From: Liolophura sinensis
Taxonomy: Eukaryota > Mollusca > Polyplacophora > Chitonida > Chitonidae
DNA: 64,000 bases
Reading direction: 5' to 3'
NCBI RefSeq assembly: GCF_032854445.1
Contig: NC_088295.1
Coordinates: forward strand, 21,999,385 to 22,063,384
The position numbers were made by a program, and so were the translations under genes. Numbering within the stretch: position 1 is the first letter of the stretch; every line of letters begins with the position of its first letter. The notes beneath the pieces were generated by a model, which ran no database searches, was not told the origin of the DNA, and saw only the letters and a list, made by a program, of their open reading frames with translations. Positions 1-13,100 of the stretch are shown one piece after another.

Positions 1-455
1 ACATCCTGTAGGAAAAAAAGAATCGTGAAACATTTATAGTGAAATTCTCTGAACATGAAACATCCTATAGGAAAAAAGGAGTCGTGGTGAAACATTTATA
101 GTGAAATTCTCTGAACATGAAACATCCTATGGGAAAAAGGGAATCGTGGTGAAACATTTAGAGTAAAATTCTCGAAAATGAAACATTTTAATGGATAAAA
201 GGAATCATGATGAAGCATTTATAGTGAAATTCTGTGAACATGAAACATTCTAATGGAGAAAAGGAATCGTGGTGAAACATTTATAGTGAAATTCTGTGAA
301 CATGAAACATTCTAATGGAGAAAAGGAATCGTGGTGAAACATTTATAGTGAAATTATGTGAACATGAAACATTGTGTAGGAGAAAAGGAATCATGGTGAA
401 ACATTTATAGTGAAATTATGTGAACATGAAACATTCTAATGGAGAAAAAGAGAAA
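1..455. repeat. ~61-bp minisatellite
   Basis: About seven tandem copies of a roughly 61-bp unit with core acatgaaacattctaatgga followed by aaaaggaatcgtggtgaaacatttatagtgaa-type sequence. It probably lies in an intron of the FRAS1-like gene and starts before the window. 456-968 shows nothing further. Confidence 0.9.
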
Positions 456-968
456 TTTGGTGGAGATCATTGGTCACCATGGCCACAGACCACCAACAAT
501 TTGTAAACTGTGTTTTATCCAGGTATCTCCCATGAGATTCACTATTACACCATCACTTATGAAGTATTGTTGGAGTGATAAGACTATAGGACAGAAAATA
601 ATGTCATATCTTGTGTTGTGATTGTTATTTAGCATCTTGTTCTTTCAATTTTGTTGGCAAACACTTCACCTAATACTGAAATATTGCATCATCTTACAGG
701 GAAAACACCTGTTGTTTTCAACCAAAATGTCCATAGGCAAAAGTACATGTATCTATTGTCCAATATATGAAATGTATTCACTGCAAAGGTATGTATTAAG
801 ATTACGATCACATGTTTTGTTGACTGCATTTACATAACTTCTTTCTTCTTTCCACTAGAAGTCTTCAGTCTCTTATTTATGGAGACACAATTGTGTTATG
901 ACCCTCTGTTTTCCTCATCACTCTAGCTTTTACCTATCTTAACTGATGTGTGTATGTTTGCTTGACAG

Positions 969-1103
969 ACTGCCCGGAGAACTGCGTGCGGTGTGAGTCA
1001 GTCAGCACCTGTCAAGTGTGTGACTCTGAGACTCACCTGTTGGAGGGTCAGTGTGTTCAGCAGTGTGGGCCAGGCCATATTGTAGAGGATGGAGTCTGTC
1101 ATG
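969..1103 (+). CDS. FRAS1: FRAS1-like exon: furin-like cysteine-rich repeat
   Basis: First exon visible in the window. It reads CPENCVRCESVSTCQVCD and continues to a final CH, with the spaced CxxC pattern of a furin-like repeat. It enters in phase 1 (first two bases complete a codon) after tgacag and leaves in phase 1 at gtaggt. It should be the last such repeat before the CSPG array. The preceding exons are outside the window. Confidence 0.85.
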
Positions 1104-4100
1104 GTAGGTATAGTATGATACTTTAGACCCTGTTTGTTTTATGAGTCAGCTGACATCTGCCTGGTATGCTACTCTTAGGCAACAACTGGAGGAGTGTAAT
1201 GTCATCTGTTTTGTGGCCAATTCTTGTAATTATGCTTTTAATCAAAGATTGCAGTTAGCCTATAATTAACACAAAATTTTATGAATATTGCAAGAGTGTA
1301 TGTATGAACTGCAATATATTTATTTGGTGATCTTCCTTTTTTGACCATCATTGAGCTTTCATTATGAATCACTATTCTCCTGTTTTTATGTATTTGCAGG
1401 GAACCAATTCGCTCCTGTGTTTCAAGTCCTAGGCGAGATAAGCGTGACAGGTTTGGGCCAGGCAGCAGTTGTCTCCCCTGATCTGATTTACGTCAGTGAT
1501 GAGGATACTGCCGAGGAGAGACTCAGGCTTTACGTGATGGAGACAGCTCGTAATGGCGAGTTAGTGAAGTCCCAGTGGGGTAAGGACAGACCTCTGGGTG
1601 TGGAGGACACCTTCACCTTACAGGACCTGCGGGAGAAGAGGATCATGTTTAAACATGATCCAGGCAGAACACCTCAAGGTAATCAGTGCAACTTGGACAG
1701 GTAGATTGTTATTTTAAGTGAGTGCATATCACCATGGTATTTCAGTGTTTCTTTGTGGGTGTATTTATTTGTAACCATTAAGAATACCTTGCCAGCCATC
1801 CACTATAGCTAAATAGCTTTGAATAGTCCACTGTGAAGACCATTTCTTGGAGTCTGCAGTTTTGATTTAATTTGGCATAATATGCGTAACCAGTCGTTAG
1901 GTCGGGCTAATAAATTACTGGTCAACATCTAAATTGTAATCTTCACGTTTTCACCAGGTGAGGTGAAGCTGAAGGTCAGTGATGGTCAGCTATTCAGTTT
2001 GACCCGAGCAGTTTCCATCCAGGTGAGATCAGAGGATCCCATGGCTGTGGTCAGTAAGGGATCATTCATGGCCAAAGTGGGACTGGACACCCAGCTGGAT
2101 AGCAGTATACTGGATGTACAGAGTGAGACCAGTGCTTATCCTGTAACCATCAGTGTCTTAGAAGGTGAGGTGAAAAGTTTGTCATTAAAGTGCAGGCTGT
2201 GTGCATAAAGTCTCTTACAATGATCCTCTCCTAACCTTACATGGACAAAGTATCAATATTTAACCATTTACTACTCTGTAGTACTTATGTATGTAATGCT
2301 ACACCTGCTAAGTAAAATATTCTTCATATTCCTTCCTAACTAAGTGTACGAAGGTGCACGGGTTGTAGTTTGCTTGCCTTCACTAATAAGTGTAGACGAA
2401 ACTGTTGTTCGCTGATCTGTATTAAATGTTTCGGCCGTCATCGTTTTTTCTTGTGAGTACCCTAATAGATAGGGATGTAATGATACACCGCTGTATCGGT
2501 GAATCACGATTCATTGCCCCATGATACACATATTGATACACCAAAACAAGTATCATGATACAGAGTTCATAATGATTGGTTTGTTCTCAATAAATAGTGC
2601 AACGTCTATGTATTGTTGGTGTGACCTTTAGTTTGCTGGATATAAATGTGTGTTTTCACTACCGGCTTCCGACTTACACCGGAAGTCAGCCTGTTTCCAG
2701 AAGCCTTGCTCTGATTGGCTCTCGGTCAGCAGTACAGCTAATCAAGTGATACCCCGAGGCATGCGAGTGGAGTGAAGAATAATCATTTATTCTCCAGCGC
2801 AATGGTCAGACAAGGCACTGTATAAAGTGGGCGTGTCATGAACGTATGGTATCACGACTCCTGTATTGGGTATCGGATCGTATTGTGACAGAACCGTATC
2901 ATTACATGCCTACTAATAGAGGTAAAATCATGATCTTCATTGTGGAAATAAATTAGTGATAATTTATTGCTTTTGGATTGCTGGGTATTCTGTTAACGCT
3001 CTAGTTAACTCACCCCTGCATTGTTGTGTTGTCAGGTCCACGTTATGGCAAACTGGTACACAAAGTTCACAAAGCTGTGGTTACTCAGTTCCCATTGGGT
3101 GAACTAAGGTCAGGCAATATCATGTATCGCCATGACGGCACTAACTCCGCCTCCTCAGATATGATGGTCCTTCAGCTCACAGATGGCTACAATGTGGTCA
3201 ATTTGATACTCCAGGCTGAAATCAGAGAAAAGGTGAGTGTCTGAAATGACATTTTTATGTCTTTCTGTCAATTTACTGTTTTGAGTGTGCATCACTGGGA
3301 ATCATTTGAAATATTGATGGTTCTTTCACTCATCGACTAATCTGTTTAATAAGCCTCTTTCAGACAATATGCATTTATACAGTTTGTTAAATTCTACAAT
3401 CACATGAAATAGCACATGTTCTATTTTTATCCATCACAACTTTATGATCAGAAGTAATCACATGTACATGTTACTGTGACAGGATAGTAAGATCCCGATC
3501 CTGGTGACCAATGAAATGGCCTATGTACAAGAGAAGGGCCTGGTGAAGATAACGGTGGAACTGTTAGAGGTGAGGTCAGCTGACACCGGAGCCACAGACC
3601 AGGCTGATCTCATCTACACACTGGTACCATCCAGTCCAGAGAATCCTAAGGAAGGTAATCAGCACAGCTTCTGTTACATACAAAATACATTTAGGACCTG
3701 GAATATTCATTTGTTTTAGCACAATATTATAAAGATTAGTGTGTCTTCATTGGGATCCTTTATTTCTGTACCTTCATGCTCCCAACTTTTGTATTCCGTT
3801 TGTATTTTCAGAGGTCATATAAAATCTTATGTCTAGGAAAGAACTGATGTTAATTACCCGATATTTGTACTTCATGGTCATAAATAGCTTTTTTGAGAGT
3901 AATGATACAAGAAAGCTTTCTTACTCTTACCAGTGTAGTATTGAAAGCAAAACTAACAGTACATTACATTTGAATTTTGTAATGAGAACAAAATGATGTT
4001 GAAGATGTTGAATAATTAGAAATAGTTACAGATTTATCACTTAACACTCTTATAAATGAAGTGAATAACTAAAGCACTATAGTTTGTGTCAATAAAGGCT

Positions 4101-7100
4101 TACTGACTTGTTGCATTTATACTGTATTAACTTTTCAGGCGAGATCCTTATGGTGGTGCCAGTGCCACCAGGGGGAGTAACTCCTGGCTGGCAGAGCATG
4201 AAGGATGGGCAGATGGCATCCCCTGTATTCCGATTCCTCCAGCGAGATGTGGAGGAGGGAAGAATCTGGTATAAAAACACTGCTGGGAAGGCTGGGGCCG
4301 ATAGTTTCAGGTTTGAGGTGAGCGAAACATCTTCCTGGAGCTGACGCAAGAAAGATTTATTTTGGTAGACGTATCATGCTCACGTGTAGTAACTATATGT
4401 CTACACTTAGTATTTTTGAAAGTGTGCCTTGCACATTAGTTTTCAGGGATGATTAAGTTAAAATACTGTAAATTTTGTGCGTGGCAAAGTTTCTGAGAGT
4501 CATGTTGATCTTAGACTTGTTTGAAGTGATGTTCTATGTTGAAAAAAAGCACATGAGTAATACTTATGACATTTACTTACCCAAATTCTTCTAAAATTTG
4601 GGACAGATATTAGTAGCATTGAAAGTAGAATGTTACATTTCTTTACCAGCCTTTGGGAAAAGTGAAGATATGAGTATGTTGTTCATTAGATGATCTGACC
4701 CTGTGAGAAAAGATGAACTCAATATTCCTGCTACATTTACGTATATATTGGCTATAATGAGCAGACCAGGTATCCCAAAAATTAGTAGAAATAGGGTAAC
4801 TGTAAAAATTTACTTTGTGGAGTGAAATTGTAGGTCATTTACAGCATATATATATTGATGAAACTTTATTAGTCAATTTAGCGTTGATTTTAAAATTGTT
4901 ACACACTGAAGCTTTTCACGACATTGTGTTGTTTTTAGTTGCCCTATATTTCTGCATATGTGTTATTGTTGTTTTAGGTGTCTGACATGTCTGTGCCTCC
5001 CAACATCCTCCGTGGGCAGACTTTCCACATCACCATTGTTCCCAGTCCTGTAGCAGCTCTGGACCCCCCAACTCTGTCTCCAGATACCTACCTCGGAATG
5101 ACGGTAATCTCTATAGCTTTATTGTCATTTTACTTTTCAAGTTGAAGTTTTGATGAAAAATTTCTCAAAGCTTATGCAACATAAAGAGAAATACATTCTA
5201 AAGCGTAGCATTGCTGTAGTGTTCAAGTTTGGGGACAGTTTCTTTGACACGTAAAAGGCTACATTACGCTATAACAACATGACCTTGGAATCCAGTAGAA
5301 CTAATATTCTTCTATGGTTTGGACATTGAACTAAGTTTTATTGATGCAAAAAGTGTGTTTTTTCAAACGCGCATTTTCATTGTTAGTTTGTTACCTAAAA
5401 CTTCCACTCTAGTGTTCCACAATACACAGGGTTTTAGATAAGGAATGCATCTTGGCACTGTCCTGCTCGTATCCTGTGAAGCTAGCCTGGTAGTTCTTTA
5501 GCACAGGTCTGAGCTGATCTGCTGAACTCAATGTATGTTAAACCTTTTCAATCAATGAAGTTGGATCCACTTTATTTCTAAATCTGGTATCCTCTTTGTC
5601 CATGTCAAAGAGGATGTTCTTATCAGAAATAACCCACAGAACTGAAAACTAAAAAAATAATAATGTTCACCATTTTAATGTATATCATGATGAAGCAATG
5701 AAATAAATGAAGGACAGAGGAAAGAAGACACTTTCAAACATTTGGGTGAGTTTATCTCAACCTCAACATGTCAACATGCCGGTAGCCACATCTCACTCCC
5801 CTGTATTTTCAGACCTGACTTACCAACATTAATCCCTTTTTGAGGAATGCCTCTCACCCTGAGCAAAATGCGTTCTGTATTGCTGATGGAGCCACACCCA
5901 TGCAGAAATAAAACAACAATGAAACGTGCATTTGGAATCAAACTTGCAAGCAGATTCAACCAATTGCAGCCGTTTCCAAAAATCTTTGTCTTTTTGCTTA
6001 TACTGATGTGATACTCTGTATTATGTGTAATAACTCATGGGTCACTCACCAACAGTAGGAAATCGAGTGAATGATCTCGTGCTGTTTACGTATATTTCTT
6101 GGTGAAAATCTTTGTTCGTTTGCTGTTTTAGCTATTGTTATTCGAAATCTAGGCCATCTCACAGAGAAGTACACCACCTATTTTGTGGAGACAAGATTTT
6201 GGTTGCGTTATATCTGATTGCTTGCTATATTGAGGCGCCTCATAGATTTTTTTTGTTCTGGTTATGGTTAAGTGTAGGCCTGATGTTTATTGCAAATACC
6301 TGTGTTCTTTGTGGTGACAGAGCTAGACTGGATTCAGAGAAGTAATGAACTAGTGATAAACAGAGGAGACAACTCTTGAGTAATCTTTTGGTAAATCAAA
6401 GACTAAGCTTTATCTGATCTGAGCAGCTCAATTCTGTTTGGCATGGCACTAAATCTCTGATCTGGCAAAGAGGCTTTTTAGTCCCAAATATGTAGGTGCA
6501 TGTAATATAACTTTTTCAGGTATTGGAGAATGAGGTGGCCTTTATTGGAAATGATGTGTTGTCTTACCCGAGTCCAGAGGGTAGCCCTGCTGACATCATG
6601 TACAGGGTAACAGAGCCCCTGGGTTTGGATGAGGGGGCTATAGAGCATGTGGACAGTCCCTTCATCATGCTCTACAGGTTCACCCAGGAGGATATTGATA
6701 AGGAGAATATCATCTACAGGCCACCTATCACAGAGCTGGGCTCAGGCAGTAGGGAAGTGCAGTTCAAGTTTGTAGGTATGTTCTGTGGTTAAAATGCCCT
6801 GTTACTTTTATCACACGAAGGTCCATGGTAGAAGTTGGGGTAGGGGTGAGGTGGGAGAGGGGGGCAGATGAGTATGTACTATAAGCCAAAACTACATAAT
6901 TATTCGCTTAAAGATTTATTTCAGATCCATTTAATTGTTAGCGGCCAGCAAGAGTTCAGTTTGGAAGTTGAATATGACGCTTACATAGGTGTGTGATAAT
7001 GCTCTAAATACAAGTCTTTTTTCATGTAATGCAAACTATGTTAAATTACAATATTTCAGTGTAATTCTATATTTTTGTTAACCTATTTGCTTCCCAGTGA

Positions 7101-10100
7101 CTGACGAAGAGACTGGGTTGAGGAACCCTGAAACAGACATTTACAATAAAGATTGCTCCAGTTAATGCTGCTTCACCCAAGTTCCATAACTCCAGCCCAC
7201 TTGTGTTCGTTCCTGAAGGGGGTTATGTGCCCCTGGGTAGAGACATTCTGCAGGTCACAGACACTGATTCAGATGAAAGTAAACTGGAACTCCGCCTTGA
7301 CAGGCTGCCGAACAAAGGAATTTCTTATGAAAATTTCTGACAAAAATAAACCATTAAAACAAGGTAGTTTGTTCAACTTCCACCAAACTCACCTCAATCT
7401 GCGCATAAATGTAAATGAGATTAAACCTGTAACTCTTACTTTTTTGTATTACTTGTTGGCTTTAAACTTGTATCATTAAAATAGTGTGAAGTTGTTTGCT
7501 ATTTATGGAATTAGTCAGTGTTGCATAGGTAAAAAAAAAATAAATCATCATTTGTTCAAAAATCTGTGGCTATAGCAATGGTAGATGTCTTTCATAAATG
7601 TTTCTCTTTTCTTACAAGTGAAAAAGTAGTAAATATCATAGAATATTAACAAATGTCATTTCTGTATTAAAGTTATAGATTTCAAACGAGTTTTTCATTT
7701 AGCCTAGCCTAGCTGCTTGTCTGTAATGGGCCCTGTTTCATGAAGCTTGATAGTACATCTATAATGTGAAACCTGCCCCTGATCTAACAACATTACTTAC
7801 TGTTCAGGTGCTGTGGTGAGTTATAAGGACGTGATGAGCAACCTGCTGTACTATAGCCACGGTGGCTCCTCCACGACAGACAGTTTCCAGGTGTCTGTTC
7901 ATGATGGGGCACACAGTACTGAGGCCACAGTCAGGGTGTCTGTCCTTCCTGTGGATCAGTCGGGGCCCTCCCCAAACCCATCTGCCAGCCTCAGGCTGCA
8001 GGTCACAGAGGGTGAGCAAGTAATGACTGTTACATATATGTTTGGGATTACAGTGGTCCAAACAAGCAGATACCTGCCAAAGGTTCCTGGGTTATTCTTT
8101 GTATCCTGTTTTCCCTCACTCATAAACTTGGGCACAGCATTAAGCATCAGTCAAATAAAGCCATCAATATATTTGGAAATTTGTCCAGATATTTCTGGTA
8201 TGTTCAGTCTTGAACTAAGATTTAATACACTTTAATACTTGCTAATAAAAAGTCATTAACTTTAACCTGCAAGTTTAAAACTGCAAAGTAAACACAATTG
8301 TATTATTTCCATTTTAGGGAAGAGAATTACCCTGAAAAAGAGATTTCTAGCATTTACAGATGAAGAAGATACCCCCAAAGGAATTAAGATAATTATGACC
8401 TCAACCCCAGTCCATGGTGGCTTTCACCTTCTAGGTAGTCGGGGCCAATTAAAGAGTGGTGACAGCTTCACTCAGTTTGATGTCAATAAGGGAAGAGTGA
8501 GGTGTGTGTCACAATAAATACAGCTGAAGGTGCATGCATGACAAATAGAACTAATTAGTACAGATTACAGTTTTGTATTCATGTTGTTTTGGTGCGTTCT
8601 GGTCTGCAGAATATTAAATTGGGTACTAGAGAGGGTGCAGTTGTTGTAAACCTGCCTGACAATACCTGTAACACCCAGCTTATACTTTTCAGTCCTGCAG
8701 ATGAATAATGAAACCCACTAGATTATATAACTGACACAGTGATGTAAACATTTTAAACAATACACATGTACATGTAACTGTTTTAAATGTCACAGAAATA
8801 CATATTTGGTTGCAATGAATTTCTTTAATGAGGTGCTGTCTTGTATGGATATAAAGTGCGTTTTCTGGATTACCCATCATAAGAATACTTGGGAGATATG
8901 TACACAGGAACAAGTAGTTTGTAGTTTGAGACTGCTCATTTCCGTGACAACATAAAAGGATCAGTTTATATGGTAAGAAAAAATGTTGGCCACAGGGATA
9001 TGTAACATCTTAAATATAATTTATATGACATTTGTGCAATAAATAAATCAATATTTTGTTTTCTTATAGTTATAAAGCTGGTGGGGAGATTGGTGACCAT
9101 CCTGTCACAGAGTCAGTGTTCTTCAATGTCAGTGACACCAACAACAACGTCCTGCCTAACCAAGCTTTGACGATAATCATCAACCCCAGCAATGACCAGG
9201 CACCAGTGGTGAAGGTCAAACAGGGCATACAGGTGGGTAGGTGAAATGTGCCTGTCTACACAGGTGTTGAGGTGTAATGATTAAAGAGGCAAACAGAGCA
9301 TATTCATGGAAGGGTGAAACATGTACTTGCCTGCCAGTGCAAGTGATTTGCGTGGGCATAAAATCAGTCTATGATTGGAATTGCCCATGTTGACATTTCT
9401 TCACTTGCTTGAATATTTTGACTGCACTGGTAAAATATTTGTGTAAAATTGTGAACTTCACTTCGGCCGTGCACAGCTTTCAGACTAGTGGATGAAATCA
9501 GAATGAGGCTTTTGCTTAGTGCGCAGCTTGTACTGTCTTGTACTCTTCTACTTCTTGCACCAAGCTGAAAGATAAGCCATGTAAGCACTCATAATCTTTA
9601 AGTGTATTCTGGATTATAATTGAATAAAATAATTACATCTGACAAATTATTTCCAAACTTCTTTCAATAAATATATCAGGTACATGTTTTAGAAAATATA
9701 AGTTTGTTGGAATCCTTGTGCCAAACTGATAGACCAGCACTCATATGTTAGTATTTGAGTGGACTACAGTGTATGGTTAATAAATGAATATATCGCAAAG
9801 CCGTGTGAATGAAGGGCACAACACAAATCTGAAGTCACTTCATTTTTTTTTTTTTTAGTCACTTCACTGCAATAACATGTATCATGCGAGCAAGCAGTTT
9901 CCGTTGTCAGCAACCTAAAAGGTTAAGTTACACTGATCAGTATTGTATATTATACAATATGGTTGAATCATATTGACACAAATGACATGTGAGTTTACAA
10001 CATTTCCCAAAGAGCATAAAATTATAGTTTCATTGAGGCTTGAACACTTTAGACTTTGCACAGTCAGATGACCTTCTGCCAAATCAGATGTCCTGTACCT

Positions 10101-13100
10101 TCCCATTGCAGGTTGAGGAAGGAGGTCAGCAGAAACTGACATCACATTACATCTCTGTATCTGACCAGGACTCCAAGGTCAGCCAGCTGTCCATCATTCT
10201 GGATGCCCCACCTACTTTTGGAGCTATTCACAGTAACAAAGCAGGTAAGATTTGATTTTTCTTCACTAGCATCAATAAACCTCGGGTAATTGCTGTTACT
10301 GAAATTTGTGGATACATATAAAATGCTTAGTGAAAAGCACAGGATTTGAATGACATGCTTTTGTTTGTCTTCATGATAGCATGGTTCCTGTTTTGTTACT
10401 AACAATCGTGTATATGTGTCAGTGTTACCAGTTTCATGCGTACTGATGGAAGATGTGAATATGATATATTAAAGAGTTTAATAGAGGATAATACAAATGT
10501 TAAATATATCATTTGAATTGATTGCAGATTTTACTAATTTGTGTTCCTGTTTTTTTTTTTTTTTTTGTTTGTTTCAGTTCTTGGATCAGAATTAAGTTTA
10601 AAGAAGGTTGTAAAGTCATTCCCACTTCAAGATTTACTGGATGGCCAAATTTACTATGTGCAAAGTGATCACAAAAACAAGGAAGCTGTTCAGGACAGTT
10701 TCCTCTTCCATGCTACAGATGGCGTGAACAACTCACCCCTTAAGTCATTCAACATTTCCATTATTGTAAGATTGTCATGTAGTCTGTGTAATTTATTATT
10801 TATTTATACATTTCAAGTGTAATGCTGAACTTAATAAAGTTATACTTTATTATTCTGGAGGGAGTGAGCTGTGGAATAGTGGCTAAAAGTGCTTATCTTT
10901 CATTTGCTAAGATACACAAGGTGTGGGTTCAAACCAGTCCTTAGAAATGTTCTCTACAGGGAATTTCTAGATTTCCCCATTTGCACAGTGTAGTGTTCAT
11001 TGAAGCCCACTTGTTTTCCATCAATATGGTGTGGGTATGTCACATGAGAGAAAGTTGGACAGTAACTTGTCAAGGGTTGTTGGTTTACTCCCAGGCACTC
11101 CAATTTCCTCCACAATCAGAGCTGACCGCCTTCTTATAAGTCATAAAATTGTTGAGAATCAGATTAATGTACAAATGATAAGAGTTAGATGTGAAAATCT
11201 CTGTCTGGCCAGATTTAGCTGTTTTTCCTTTTGTTTTGCATTCTTGACTATATCCCTAAGTTTGACACACTTTACACAGATGAAGACATTTTAAAATCAA
11301 ACTGTGAAGCAAATATTAATACAATCAGGGTTTATGTTGCGTTGTTGCAGGCAGTGAATGATGAGGCCCCTGAGATTATCACAGAACAGCTCTTTGTGCA
11401 GGAGGACAAGTCTGTTTCCATGACTAACGCCACGTTCTTTGTGATAGACCTGGACAGCCGACCAGATGAACTTTTCTTCACAGTTGATAGCCCCCCATCA
11501 CACGGTATGATACAAAGCACCTGTAGACACACGCAATGCTGATTGTCGTCCCACATGTTTATGTGGCAAGCCAACACTATACACAGTACCACGCACATAG
11601 CAACAAACAATAAGCAAGGCATCCCCGCAGAAATTATGATGTCTTGGTCTGGTTTCTCTGAGTTTTGTTAAACACATTGTCGAGGTCTGTAGGGATTTTT
11701 CTTTTGACTATTATTTGGCTTTATATTAATTCTTCAAACTTTTCACACATTTGCAAGGTGTTTATTGAAGCATACTCTGAGGGTATTAATCTGCGTAGAC
11801 TGATAAAATTATACCTTTTGTGAAGCCTGTCTTCATAATTAAATAAATAAATGTGTATAAACTGCACTGAAAGTTGCTCCTTTATGTGTGAAAAGGTTGA
11901 GGTATTAGGGTACTTGTAAATGTATTTTTTATCCATGTCCTTGAATAGTGGAAACAGTCACCTGAATGTTTAAATAGACACTCACAAGTACATTTGTTTC
12001 TGTTGTTTTAGGATCCCTTGGAAGTAAGGAGTTAGCTGATGACCTTGACCATTCAGCCGCTACCTTGAGGAAGGATTCAAAGTTCACTTATGAGGTAAGG
12101 TATCCCCCTGCTGGCTAATCCTTGTGTGTAAGGATATTGTATGCAACACAGAGGGACATACTTCAGTTTCTCAGTGTTCATGTGTTGATGGAAATATACC
12201 ATATCAAATGGTTCTGATAAACATTCAGGTACTCTTTTTGTGCAGTTTTCCTCAGTATTCCATGCAGATGATGCTGTATGTAAATAAAGCTTTTCAGGTG
12301 ATCAGTATTCATCATGGTTTGCGAGACGTGTGCATTTTCCACTCTGGTGAAAGTAAATCTTGAGAGCTGCTCTAATTGTCTCATTTCAGGATGTGTTGAA
12401 TGAGCTGATTGTATACAGACATAATGGGGAGGAAGTGACCACTGATTCCTTCAGCCTGTCACTGACCGATGGTCAGTTCACAGTCACTAAGACTATCAGT
12501 GTGGTCATTGGGCTGGTCAATGATGAGACACCCAGACTAGTGGTCAATCATGGACTAAGACTGCCTGCAGGTAAGGGGCACAAGTCTGTTGATATCTCAG
12601 CGACAGTTTACCATCTACAACAGCACTTATTCAGCAGACGATCAGACATGTTTTATTTTCATATCCTTAGAGATTGTATAGTTTTTAAAATCAAAGAGTA
12701 TGAGGGAAGGTCTGACAGCAACCTGCAGTTGGTCGTGGGTTTCCCCCTGGCTGTGTCCGGTTTCCTCCCACCATAATGATGGTCGCCGTTGTATATGTGA
12801 GATATTCTTGAGTATAGCAAAAAACACCAGTCAAATAAATACATAAATAAAATCAAAGGTATTTGTGTAAAGTTTTATGCCCTGTGTGATTGTGGAAGTT
12901 GTTTGGTTGGTTTTTGTGAGGTTTATTGTTTGGTTTGTTTTTCTGAGGTTCCACTCGTGCTATAAAGTCACTCGACCTGAGGGCGACAGACATAGACTCT
13001 GATGATGAGCAGATTGCCTACACGCTGACGCACAACCCCACAGTGGGGAGACTGCGGCTGAACAAGGGGGGTAGAACCAGTGACCTGTCAGCTGATGGCT

